Origin: Phycomyces blakesleeanus NRRL 1555(-)
Lineage: Eukaryota; Mucoromycota; Mucoromycetes; Mucorales; Phycomycetaceae
DNA: 64,000 nt
Reading direction: 5' to 3'
Assembly (NCBI RefSeq): GCF_001638985.1
Contig: NW_017265169.1
Span: 216,377 to 280,376 of the forward strand
Below are positions 1-10,242 of the stretch, piece by piece. The position numbers and the translations under genes were made by a program. A model generated the notes under the pieces. That model did not search any database. It had not been told where the DNA came from and worked only from the letters and a program-made list of their open reading frames with translations. The number at the start of each line of letters is the position of its first letter. Position 1 is the stretch's first letter.

Positions 1-285
1 TATATCCCAAAATAACATTTATATATATAAAGAAGTGGGTTTTGTATCTTTACTTGACCTCATGGACATTTTTTTTGTATACAAAAACCATTTCTCTCAA
101 AAAAAAACCACTGACAAACTTTGCTCTTGAACTGCATGCCTATATAGCACTGCAAGGGAGTATATGTTCGTGTTCGTGTGTATATGTGTGTATGCTTGTT
201 TTTTTTGCGAGTGAGTTGGTGGCTGTGTTGTGTTTGTGTTTGTGTTTGTGTTTGTGTGTTTGCTTGTTTTGTGGAAGGGATGATA
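1..285. other. AT-rich noncoding DNA with a TGTGTT microsatellite
   Basis: This stretch lies beyond the 3' end of the minus-strand F-box gene. It holds a GT/GTTTGT-type simple repeat at about 223-268 and otherwise low-complexity sequence. The open frames here encode only repeat peptides and look spurious. Confidence 0.6.
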
Positions 286-1454
286 TTAAGGGTATGATAA
301 TATACTGGTTTTGAAATCATCGAAATAGATCCTCAGTCTAACATACTCTGGCCCATGCAGATCATCTACACAGCCCTGTTTAGTACGCTTGTAAAAACTA
401 ATTAACTTTTTACCTTCGCTGTATGCCCTTCCTTGTACACCGTATGCCTTCTCAAGATAGTTCCACAGTGTCTCACTCACAATATCAGCATGGGTCTCTG
501 GGGCAGGTCTGTATTTATCCAAAGGAAGTCGGATATTTGGATCTAACATGCCATTGCTACGAGCCAGTTTGTGATTTGTAATCTTTCCTGGCAACGGTGA
601 TCCTTCCCCTATATTACATATAAGAAATATGTATAAAACCAAGCAATATATATTTACGTGTGCGGAATAGCATCCAGGTTCGACTCCAAGACTTTTCAAC
701 GAGATAATGCTTAAGAGACATGTCCTCTCGTCGTAATTCCTGGACGTACAAAAGTTGTTCGGCTTTGCGTCGACGGTCCAAACTCCCTTGCTCGTCTTCT
801 GTTTTCAATGCTTCCAAAATCCCTTTCACCTTGGCCTCTTCTTGGCCCTCACCAAGCTATCAGGTACATACATCTTCAGAATAGGTCTCAAATATTATAC
901 ACTAGAACTCTTACCACGCGAGGCTCTCCTTCCTTCTGACAGCCAAAGCAGACCAAATCCCCTGATTCTAAATCAAATTGAACAGGGAACACATCGCCCT
1001 TGTTTGCAGAAAGACAGCCACGGCACACTATACACTGAGTTAAATTATTTTCTTTCGCTTATAAGTTACCTTGGCCATCAGCTGTTGGTGCCATGCTGAG
1101 ATGAGTTGCTGTATTTTCTTTGCAAATTTCACAAAGAGACGGTGCCTTAATGGCAACAGTATACATTGTCCGTTTAGCTTCGCTTGGTTCATCAGCCACG
1201 TCTGAGAGATGGCGACAGAGAGAATTTTGACATGCATAAAGTTGTTTAAAAAGGTCATGCCACGTTGTATCGGGTTTTTTGTAAGTAATTCCGTAGTCGC
1301 GCTCTGCTAGACGTCGATACAAAAGGTCATTGGTAAGAAGAGCGCTGAACTTTTTACAGCTCGAACCCAGTGCAACAATGGAAGGTACATCGAGAATGAG
1401 TGCAATATTAAGAAGCGTCTCGGATGACAATCGCTGTATGGGTGCTTCTGTCAT
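286..1454 (-). CDS. F-box protein with zinc-ribbon-like region and C-terminal DUSP-like domain
   Basis: Four exons, with introns at about 1028-1069, 857-914 and 609-657, all GT-AG. The N-terminus (IQRLSSETLLNIALILDVPS...) is an F-box, expected to dock onto Skp1 in an SCF ubiquitin ligase. After it come three CxxC pairs (CEIC, CRGC, CFGC) that probably bind zinc, then a charged helical stretch. The last exon resembles the DUSP domain of ubiquitin-specific proteases: GKITNHKLARSNG, then ETLWNYLEKAYGVQGRAY. The start at 1454 is chosen because the F-box follows it directly; an in-frame ATG at 1502 would only add a hydrophobic, low-complexity leader. Seen: domain motifs and clean splice joins. Known: F-box proteins are substrate receptors. 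Inferred: the DUSP part binds the substrate or a partner. No protease catalytic domain is present. Confidence 0.8.
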
Positions 1455-1654
1455 GAACGTATAATAATAAAGTGAGAAAGCAAAGAAATAAAAAAGAGAC
1501 ACGAAAACAAAAGAAAAGAAAATGAGTTGAAGAGGAGGAGTCTCGTTATTTTTGCGCTTTGCGAATAAGAGTTCGGCGTTTTTTTATGTGACTGTGTACG
1601 CCTTGCTTGGGTCCACTTACTCACCGAGAGGCTTTTTGTGAAGCACAGCACAAC

Positions 1655-4255
1655 ATGCTAATCAAGAACTGTTATTGATTTGATCACCTCAAGCTGAATG
1701 AATTACGTTTGTAAACATAAATCTTAAAGTTGTTGTAGCAATTATTCATGATTAAAAAGGGTCTCTAAAATTTTTGATCATTGATACCACTCCTCACATG
1801 TTTTCCCCATTCTACTCAAACGAGGTATTCAAAAAGAAATCATTTGAGATGAATCAATAGAAAATTGATCGGTTAGCTTTCGAAAGTTCTTTTTAGCTTT
1901 AAAAATAAATCCTTTTTTAGTAAAAGGAAAGAAAAGCATGTATAGCATCGTGGTTCAGTTTATAAATAAGTGCTATTTTAACTACAAAGCCCTAAATATA
2001 ACTGAAGTATGATGTCTATTAAAATAATTAGTTGTATACAGTAAATGATCTTAACAACTAATATAGATCAAAGTCTCTTATCGATGTTTAAAGAGTATAT
2101 ATATATATATATTGCTGATACTGTGTATATAATGTTATCAATATTAAAATAATCTTTTATAACTATTTTATTATACTTTATTATATTATAAAAACTCAAA
2201 CAGCCGGGTACTCTTGATATATAATGTCTTTGACTAAAGTATATCACAATTGTATTATTAGCAATAATTCTTTTTTGACGCATACAACTTATCACTTATA
2301 GCAGATTACAGTGTTTCTAATTGAGATCGAGACAGATTAAGATTTTTTAGATCAACGAGAGTTAGATTTTAGATGAAGAGAAAAAAAAAATGCGACAAAC
2401 AACTGTTAGTTTTTAGGCAAATAAGGATTATTCTATAAACCTATATAACTGTACGAATCTAAATTCCCGCAAAAAAAACTCCCCGTTCTCGATACGACAA
2501 TATAAGTTATAGAGAATAATTTCTTATTTGTCCCAAGAAAATAGAGCTGATCGACAAAGGTTATGTAAAATCTTCTGCAATTTGATTTTTTTTAAAATCT
2601 ACATATATTCCATATCTTCCTGCAATTTTGGTACGCAAAGGATGCTTGGGAAAGCGATCAAAACATTTGTGAAGTTACCTTGATTACAAAGCTGAAAGAT
2701 CCTTAGAGTGAATAAACAAAGTTTTATTTGCTGAGTCTTTTAGATGTGTTAGGTTTATTTCATTTACTTTGGTAATGAGTATAATATCCAGCTTAAATGT
2801 CCACTTGGGCTATCTACAGCTAAAAGAAATGGTCCCCCACCCAGAATAGAAAAAGTTAAAGTCAACTTTGAATACTCAGCTTTTCTGTCTAATTTACATA
2901 CTGCTGTAAGAACACCTGTTGTTCAGTACTAATATAATATTCAGAGATAATCTACCAAAAACAAATACGAAGTGTCTGTTCGGAGGATTGCTTTAGATGA
3001 CAGTCTTCAAAATAAGCAGCATTGTGTACAAAAGCGTATAAGCTAAAAAGAAAAAGAAAGAAAGAAAGTTATTAAACCAATAAATAATTAACAATAACAG
3101 CAGTAATAAGAATACAAAGAAAGACATTACTTTTCTGAAACAAAGAAGATAAGCAAGTGTATTGTTCAGACAGTGGATATTTGTATCTTCGCTAATCCTA
3201 GGGGCACAGCGTTTTCTGGTGAGAGACTACATTTTAATTTTACTGGACCACACATTGCAACTTTCTTGCCTGCACGGAATAATTATATCTGGTCCCTGAG
3301 GAATCCTTTTTACTATAATAGTTTGTACAAGCCATGATATGAAATAGTTGTACCAAGATTTTCTTTTGTGCTTTGAAAAAAAAATTAAAAATACAAAGGT
3401 GGGTGGGGATTAATTACCAGTTGGCGCTTTCAAACTGGCTTTGACTTTTTTTTAATGATAAACCTTGGGCCATTCTCTGGTAATATAGATAAGATAGGTT
3501 AAATAAAGAGAAAGACATCCTACGCGTAAGAAGGCCAATGAATAGTAAAATTCCCAACAAGATTGCGTTCCAATTTAATGACAATAACTCACAATCTACT
3601 ATATAGCTGACTATTGATATAGTGTATTTGCGACTAATTGCTATTCTCTATGGTCAATTAAGTCTAAATTTAGGGTTACTAATTGAATATATTGTATGAA
3701 TTTCAGGACACACAATTTTTCCCTGAAGGATCAGAGAGAGAGAGATACCGGGCCCCGAACGGGTGATCACTTAATTAGTCCGGTTAGATAGAAAGTTGTC
3801 CCCGTAGGACTGTTGGTACCATTGATACAAATTTCTTACTCTTATTTATTGTCACAAGGAATTTTAGATGTTCGCATTATCTTTCCAATAAAAAAAGGGG
3901 AAAAATCATATAAAAGACAATTCTGCAGTATATAAAAAATTACTCTTTTGCCTAATTGTTTTCCAGAATATTCTCACTCTCAAGGTGAAAAGCCGTAGTA
4001 TTGTAAATAAGAAGAAAATTAGGTTTAGATAGCGTCTAATTCTATAAATGATTTATTGTGGATGGAGTAACATTTTCTGTAAGTTTATGTAACCAAAGTA
4101 CATGCGTGGTATAAAGCTTTGTATCTGATCCGCTGTTATCTTGTATTCTGTACATACTTTTCATTGTAACTCGGCTAAAGTTTGTCCCTTATTTTACCGC
4201 AGTATGATAAGACGGGTTTAGAATATTAGTATCGACAGGGTTTACAGCAAAACTC
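1655..4255. other. Gene-free AT-rich region
   Basis: About 2.6 kb between the 5' end of the F-box gene and the FSH hydrolase. No open frame here looks like a protein. A fragment of the ACTTGAGATTGAGAC-type repeat starts near 2309, and an AT dinucleotide run lies near 2095-2112. A short GC-richer patch at about 3744-3830 was examined for tRNA structure without success. Confidence 0.6.
2307..2360. repeat. One end of a CTTGAGATTGAGAC-family MITE
   Basis: The sequence TACAGTGTTTCTAATTGAG followed by ATCGAGACAGATTAAGA matches the inverted-repeat ends seen at about 22178, 44440 and 47102 in this window. It is preceded by TA, the expected target site. The matching opposite end was not found, so this is a partial or decayed copy. 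Confidence 0.5.
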
Positions 4256-4270
4256 TTGTACAAGGTCATC

Positions 4271-5265
4271 ATGAGTACACCTAACAAACTTCGTATATTA
4301 TGTCTTCATGGAATGGTTCAGAATGGCCCAGTGTTTCGCAAGAAAACGGCCGTGATTCGTAAAAAGCTCGACAAGATTGCTGAATTAAGTAATTATATTC
4401 GAGATCTAATGACAGTAATGGTATATAGAATCCTAATGATCTACCTTTTAGTATATGTTACCGCGCCTCATTTAATTGTTGATCCGCGCTATACATCCGA
4501 TGCACATAGAGAAGCTGCTGCCGATGAGCATGCACCTGAAGGTAATTTCATACATTTGATGAATTTTTGGCTAGAATAGGTTAAATAGAGTCTAAACCGT
4601 TTGGATGGTGGCACCCAACTCCAAGTGGTGCAACGCCTGAAGGCTACTATCAAGGATTTCGGGAATCAGTTGATTATTTAAAAAATATACTTATTGAGCA
4701 GGTATTGTATATAATATACTCTTGTTAAGTGTATAAATGAGGGTGTAAACATAGACTTTGATTTTAAAGGGACCTTTCGACGGTGTTTTTGGTTTCTCGC
4801 AAGGTAAGATGAACACAAAAAGAATAATATAAACTAATATTCTAAAAAAAAACAAGGCGCTGGTCTTGCTGCTGTCATGTCTGAGCTACTTGAGAACCGT
4901 GGTGTGATGCCTAGTCTGGTTTCTAAAGACTTTGGTCACCCTGCCTTCAAATTTGCTATAATATGTGCTGGATTTAAGCTAATTTCTCAAGAGGCCACCC
5001 AGTCCTTATTCTCTGTTCCAATTAATACGCCAAGCATGCATATTTATGGAGAACAAGATACACTTATAGTCCCAGAAAAGGCTATTGCTTTGTCAGAGTT
5101 ATTTGTTAATCCAGTTATACTTACGCATCCGGGAGGGTAAGTGAACACAATATATATGTATATATTTGGTCTAATCTTTTGCGTTATAGTCACGTTGTTC
5201 CTTCAAATGCTGCGTGCCGCAATGAGATTACAGCTTTTGTGACCAAATTTGCTACTACTTCTTAG
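4271..5265 (+). CDS. FSH-type alpha/beta serine hydrolase
   Basis: Six exons joined by short GT-AG introns. The protein starts MSTPNKLRILCLHGMVQNG, the first strand and oxyanion-loop region of the FSH hydrolase family. The nucleophile elbow GFSQG spans an intron (GPFDGVFGFSQ / GAGLAAVMSE). The acid is the D of YGEQDTLI, and the catalytic histidine lies in PGGHVVPS, also rebuilt across an intron. A typical family segment SKPFGWWHPTP precedes the elbow. The complete triad suggests an active enzyme of roughly 230 residues, the usual size for yeast Fsh1-like proteins. The family are esterases whose physiological substrates are mostly unknown. The start was placed at the first ATG in frame with the conserved LRILCLHG. 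Confidence 0.88.
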
Positions 5266-5954
5266 AAAATTTATATATATATATATCAATACACACACAC
5301 ATATATATATACTTGTGTTTTTAGATGTATCCGCTTGTATATGTGTATGAGTATGTGTATGTGTATGTGTATGTATGTGTATATAATATACTCTTTTTCA
5401 GTGTAATAATGCAATGGACTGCTTTTCTTTGAGGCTTCTTTTAGTTATTAGAAGATAAAGAAGAAAGAAGTGCTTTAGAACTAAAATCTGTCTCTTTGAA
5501 TATTGTTTATCCGGGAAGTTCTTTCGTTTCCCAGCCCTAAAAATTTTTTTCTGCTTATTTCCAAAAGACATTTCATTGGTGCTCCGAAAGTTTTCGCTTC
5601 TTTCTGAAGTTTTTCTCTTTCGTTCGTCCTTTTTTTTTTTTTTAGCACAACCGACTTCTTTTATTGTTTGCAGTCTCGGGCACTGTGATATTTCTCTGTC
5701 ATACTATATTCTTGTGGAACTCTGTTGTGTCTGCAGTGTTTTCATACCAAAGTTACCTTTTCAAAAACAAACCGTTTCTCAACATCCCCTAGCCATTGTT
5801 CATTGCAATCTTGATTCGATTCCTTCTACCATTAGCGACCTTCTTGTCTCACAACACTCTTAAACCTCTTGTAAGTCTTTTGTTTTTTGTTTAAATCTGA
5901 GACTGAACTTAAAAATGGCGGCCCAGGGACTAATTCTATTGACGACGCAGCCTG
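5266..5954. other. Intergenic region and 5' leader of the Zn2Cys6 gene
   Basis: Holds TA/CA and GTATGT microsatellites (about 5270-5385) and a T-rich stretch at 5629-5643. A GTAAGT donor at about 5870 and AG acceptors at about 5904 and 5928 could define a leader intron. An ATG at 5915 opens a 25-codon frame overlapping the main start out of frame. Confidence 0.5.
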
Positions 5955-7447
5955 ATGCAGTTTGTTCACAACAACCAGCAGTACTATAGTGGATATCCAC
6001 CCCAGTCTGCACCAATATCTTCGTTGCAAACACCAGCTCATCAGCCTCCGGTACTACCTCAGCTAAATGGCCCACTCCCCGATCTACAATCATATAATCC
6101 ACAGCAACCAATTGTGGAATATGGATCATTGGAAAAGTCTAAAAGAAAACAGGTCAAGAATGCATGTGGTATGTTTAATTTATTCTTCGTTTGCACGGAT
6201 GATTAAATATAGCATAAATTGACTCATCAATTACTGCTGTATTAGTCAACTGTCAAAAGGCCTGTAAAAAGTGTGATGATGGAAGACCTTGCCAGCGTTG
6301 TATCAAGTACGATCTCGCTGACACATGTGTAAACTCTGCACGTAAAGAACGCAAAAAAGGAATTAAACGAGGACCTTACAAACGTAAGCCTCAACAAAGT
6401 AATGGGTCAGATGATGGAACACCAGCCTCACCTAATGTGGCTGGTTCGGCTATCCAAGCTGGAATATACTCTACCTTGGCCCACAACACACCAATTGCTC
6501 GCGCAAACCCTGCTACATTGGCATATCCTTCCTTCGGAACAGGCCAATACGACCCATTTCACGATGTAAATTATCAGAATATGCATCCTCATATGATTAC
6601 CCAAGCATATATGGTTCAATCTTCTATTCAGCAACAGCAGCAAGCACAGCAACAGCAGCAAGCACAGCAACAGCAGCAAACACAGCAACAACAACAGCAG
6701 CAGCAACAGCAACAACAAATGTACTCTATGCACCCTTCAATTATTCAGTACAACGCTACTATAAATGCTGTAACACCTAATCAAGGTCAACCTCCTATCA
6801 GTCATGTTAACTTTAAACAAGAGCCGCATACTGCTCAGCACAACTACCAGCGCTCTCCACTAGAAAACACTCCAACTCCAGTTAAAACCGAAATAAAAAG
6901 AGATCCAAGTAGTACAGAATCTGATGAAGAAGGGTCCAAGTTAACCATTCTTTCTCAGCTATGCAGTGATGTACTAGATAGAACTGACACTCCCAAGCAG
7001 GAGGTAGACCCAGTTTTGTCAAAGCCTACTTCTCCCAACTATTCACATCATAGCACACCCGCTTCTAGCAGAGACCATTCACGTGCAGTCTCGTATGACC
7101 CTGAAGTGATTGGAGCCAGAGCAGATCAGACAAACTATCGTAATACACCCACATTTGGTCATGACTCGCCCCACGCATACGTAAACGGGCATTTGACACA
7201 TAGAGCAAATGTGTTGGGATATGGATCTCCTAGCACATCACCTATGACCTCGTCTGCTTCTTTGCATACACTTCATCAACAACACTACCAACAACAACCT
7301 CAACAACAACCTCAGCAGCAACCTCAGCAGCAACCTCAACAACAACAACAGAATTTCCAGACTTTGCCCGGTCATAACGACAGTAACGTAGCAGAACACC
7401 CAAACGGTGGTGGTAGCAACTGGCACAACACCATGTCTCAATGGTAG
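5955..7447 (+). CDS. Zn2Cys6 binuclear-cluster transcription factor with polyglutamine tracts
   Basis: Two exons; the intron (about 6170-6246) falls inside the zinc cluster, just after the first cysteine (NAC / VNCQKACKKC). The cysteine spacing is C-x2-C-x6-C-x5-C-x2-C-x8-C, the Gal4-type pattern, with one additional Cys inside the x6 loop. It is followed by a very basic linker, ARKERKKGIKRGPYKRK, as in a conserved group of fungal regulators. The cluster should bind DNA in the nucleus. The rest is disordered: a CAG/CAA polyQ tract near 6630-6717, a second Q/P-rich tract near 7277-7345, and Ser/Pro-rich stretches typical of activation regions. No middle homology region is seen, so the regulated pathway cannot be named. 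ATG 5955 is the first in frame. Confidence 0.87.
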
Positions 7448-7987
7448 TTTGGATCAGACAACAGGATCAATACTCGGAGGGATCATCATCGTGTATTATA
7501 TGCATATTTATTTTTCCAAACCCCTCTCCTCCTCCTCACACACAAACCAAAAAACACTTGATTTTTTTTTGCACTACAACACCCCACTTATTTTTATCTT
7601 ATTTGGTTGGATAGTTTCTTATATTGCTTACCTACATAGATTTGTATTTCTTTTTCTTTTATTTAGTGTATCTTCAATGTGTACATATTCGTAATCTTGT
7701 TTTTCAATAGCCATCATTTATTTTGAATAATGAAAACACATAAACCTTCAGAAATATCTAGTATTCATGTGTCAGTATTTACCATTTTATAAACCATGCA
7801 GTTTATTGAATCCTATATTTTGAATCACTAAAAGTGAACTTTTATTAATTTTTATTATGTTTTAAAGAAGAGAGAAATATTTATAATGATAAATGTTACA
7901 CGAGCGGGACAAGGGGATATGGGAAGGGTGATTCCGAAAGCTCGTATGCATATCTATTATATTTACACCATAGTTTTTTATTTGTAT
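7448..7987. other. 3' flank of the Zn2Cys6 gene
   Basis: AT-rich sequence with pyrimidine-rich runs (7520-7570). No credible coding region. It ends at the 48-bp repeat shared with position 28423. Confidence 0.5.
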
Positions 7988-8035
7988 GAAGCATCTTATT
8001 AAGCTTGGGAGGTCTGATGACACTCAAAAGAAGAT
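7988..8035 (+). repeat. 48-bp interspersed repeat, copy A
   Basis: Begins GAAGCATCTTATTAAGCTTG and ends ACTCAAAAGAAGAT. The same 48 bases occur at 28423-28470 with five differences, all transitions. It lies just beyond the 3' end of the LINE remnant, so it may be part of a mobile element's tail or a separate element. Confidence 0.7.
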
Positions 8036-8074
8036 AGTCAAAAGAGTGATCACAGCATTAGTTTGGAGGGTTTT

Positions 8075-9572
8075 CTAGCTTTTCAATGTTTTTTGGGGGT
8101 TTTTTTGTTTTTGTAAATTATGGTAAATATAAGTATTAATTTTAAAAGAGAGGATCGAGGTCCAATTCTTGACATAGCGGGTTAAGGTCTTGCGAGCCGT
8201 ACCAACAAAAGCAGAAGGAACAAAAGGAGGATCTTCAAAGATGAAAGTCCAGTGATGACGCCATATACAGTGGTCCCTCGATAATTTCAAGGCCAAGGCG
8301 GGAACTAAGTACCTTGAAATTATCGAGGGACCACTGTAGCAAGAAGAGTGCATCCAAAGATAGCAGAAGGGGGAATATATGAGTTCAGGGAAGACGGAAA
8401 AGAGAAGAAGCGAAAAGCATTGTGTAGTGCGGTTGAAGTAGGTATTGTACCAAAGAATTCCAGTCACATGCCGATCCACGCCGCGTTTTTGAGAGGCCAA
8501 GTGAAGAAGAAGTGGTCTTGGGAGTCGGAGGATAGGGAGCGAATAGAGCAGGTAGGAGAAGGAAAAGCAAGAGGAAGCAGAAAGTGAAGATGGGCTCGGC
8601 AGGAAGTCTTGTCATGGAGGCCACGAAGCCAAAGTTTGCAAGCCACAAGAGGAAGAGGGAAAGACCAAAATTTGCGCCAATGGCGAGAGTCAAGAGGGTG
8701 ATCGGAATAGCGGGCACGAACGAGATGGTGGGAACACAGCCCGTGGAAAGTGCGGGTGGAAAGACGAGCCCGAGTCTGAGAAGATATAAGCCAATAGATG
8801 TGCCATCTTGAATGGACAAGGACGGATATTCTTCGGCCAATTCACGAAGAGAGCAACAAGCACGGACAATGATCAAACGGAATGTGAGGGTGTTGAGTTG
8901 AGTTGAACTCGACCAAGGAACTTATTAATAACAAGAGAGTGCCGATGGCAAGTGGTGATGGAGATTGTCCGTAGCGACGCCGGGGCAGGGTCAAATGCGT
9001 AGATCTGGGAAACCAAGAGATCTTACCAGGATAAAGGGAAGCGTGCTTGGGAGGCAGGGACAATGGTGACAGCTGAGAGAGACAAAGCAAGAAAAGTAGT
9101 CTAATTTACAACAACATTATCAAAGTTGTGTGGCAGACGGTCGGTGGCAGTGAAGACTAAGTGCAGAGGAGAGGTAAGATCCTGCCATCCAGAAGGATGT
9201 ATACTTGGAAATAGAAGAGGAAAGAGCGGAGAAAGAGAAGGGAGTGAAGCCTGTAGTAAGCCAAACATCCAGCGCGGGACCAAACCAGGCGGAAGCCGAA
9301 GAGAACAAACGATAAGTTGAAGCCAACGAAGTTGCAGAGCGCTCTGCTGCGTCTTAGGATCGATGACACCAAGTCCACCTTGCAGGCGTGGGAGGCAGAA
9401 AGTATTCAAAGAAATCGGAGGGAAGGTACCACATTGAAGGAAGCCACCCATCATGGGCCAGATCTTATGAAAAAAGGACATAGACAGAGAGCCCACACGC
9501 AAAACATGCCAAGGCTGAGAGAGTATGAGAGATGTTAAAACGATGGCTTTACCCCAAAAGGAGATTTGCACT
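8075..9572 (-). mobile_element. 5'-truncated non-LTR retrotransposon (LINE), 3' part of the reverse-transcriptase ORF
   Basis: Read on the minus strand, the segment encodes the C-terminal part of a LINE ORF2. The tract ISFWGKAIVLTSLILSQPWH, then FFHKIWPMMGGFL, then LPRLQGGLGVIDPKTQQSAL and QLRWLQ are hallmarks of the region after the RT catalytic core. Further on, LWLRGLHDKTSCRAHLHFL is the usual tail region, and WRHHWTFIFEDPPFVPS matches the ORF end. Frames are broken by shifts and stops, so it is dead. The RT active-site core is absent, meaning 5' truncation. The segment is more GC-rich than its surroundings. It carries a 69-bp MITE (8268-8336), and its truncated end touches another TIR element at 9574. 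Confidence 0.8.
8268..8336. mobile_element. 69-bp pogo/Tc1-type MITE, copy 1
   Basis: Perfect inverted repeats, CAGTGGTCCCTCGATAATTT... and its complement ending ...GAGGGACCACTG, flanked on both sides by TA. The two ends almost meet, so this is nearly all terminus. It interrupts the LINE remnant between the segments encoding YLWMHSS and IWRHHWTF. Related copies are at 34197 and 61691. Confidence 0.9.
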
Positions 9573-9573
9573 A

Positions 9574-10213
9574 TGGGGGTACTAAGCCAGGTTGCTCGAA
9601 CAAAATCTTATGTGAATCTTAGCCAATGGTATTATTTTGTAGTTGAGGACACTAAAAGACAAAAGTACAAAATTTGTACAAGATTCATAGATTATCATAG
9701 CATTTATAGAATAAGCTTTTGCACATTCTGCTTTCTTATTTGAACCCATATGCACCTAGACTCTCGAAGAGGCAAAGTGTTCTTTCCTTTGACTCAAATT
9801 CTGGAAATGCATTGTTTTTTTTGTATGGGGCCAGGAAAAAGCTCAGGATTTTATTAAAAGACTCTGATTGTGCAATACATTGTCAACCTTGTGTATGTAT
9901 TTAATGGATTTAAGGGTTTGTTCAAGCTCCTTTACGGCAGCTATCTTCTCCAACTTTACATCAACCTCCTCTTCGATTACTTCTAAAATATCTTTAATAG
10001 GCTCATCTGTACTTTTTGATAAAGACTCTAACAGTGTTTTCTTTTTCTCCACGATAAATTCACTGATTTTACGGGTTTTTCGACCAAAATTTGTTCGATA
10101 TCTGTTCCTCCAAAAAGACGTACAAATTTTGTTTGCCACTATTAAAACTGTAACCCAGTAATATTGCTTTCTGAATTTTAAGATTGTTCGAACAACTTGA
10201 CTGAGTACCCCCG
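9574..10213. mobile_element. About 640-bp terminal-inverted-repeat element
   Basis: The left end, GGGGGTACTAAGCCAGGTTG CTCGAACA, pairs with the right end, TGTTCGAACAACTTGACTGA GTACCCCC, at about 24 of 28 positions. The left copy is directly preceded by TA; the right is followed by TTATA. Inside, a 98-codon minus-strand frame (9843-10139) encodes a charged, probably coiled-coil protein without recognisable transposase motifs. It is probably a non-autonomous DNA element. Its left end adjoins the truncated end of the LINE. Confidence 0.7.
9843..10139 (-). CDS. Small charged ORF inside the 640-bp TIR element (unknown)
   Basis: 98 codons, starting MANKICTSFWRNRYRTNFGR and then rich in K, E, L and I with heptad-like spacing (LESLSKSTDEPIKDILEVIE). 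I recognise no family. It may be a remnant of the element's own protein, such as the N- or C-terminal part of a transposase, or chance. The antisense strand is also open across most of the same span, which weakens the case. Confidence 0.25.
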   Translation of the reverse strand: MANKICTSFWRNRYRTNFGRKTRKISEFIVEKKKTLLESLSKSTDEPIKDILEVIEEEVDVKLEKIAAVKELEQTLKSIKYIHKVDNVLHNQSLLIKS

Positions 10214-10242
10214 TTATATATTCTAAAGAACTCGATCAAATA

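Noticed and set aside
60..320. Open frames on both strands in the GT-rich repeat
   Set aside because: They encode only repeat-driven peptides; the real gene starts beyond 286.
3740..3830. GC-richer patch with CCCGTTCGGGGCCC on the minus strand, reminiscent of a tRNA T-arm
   Set aside because: The stem bases do not pair in cloverleaf fashion and no anticodon arm could be built; at best a much decayed remnant.
6428..6733. Leucine-rich frame opposite the first polyglutamine tract
   Set aside because: Antisense of CAG/CAA repeats; the plus-strand protein is clearly the coding one.
8385..8876. Long minus-strand frame that looks like a multi-pass membrane protein
   Set aside because: The hydrophobic look comes from frameshifted LINE sequence; an overlapping frame carries the recognisable LINE tail.
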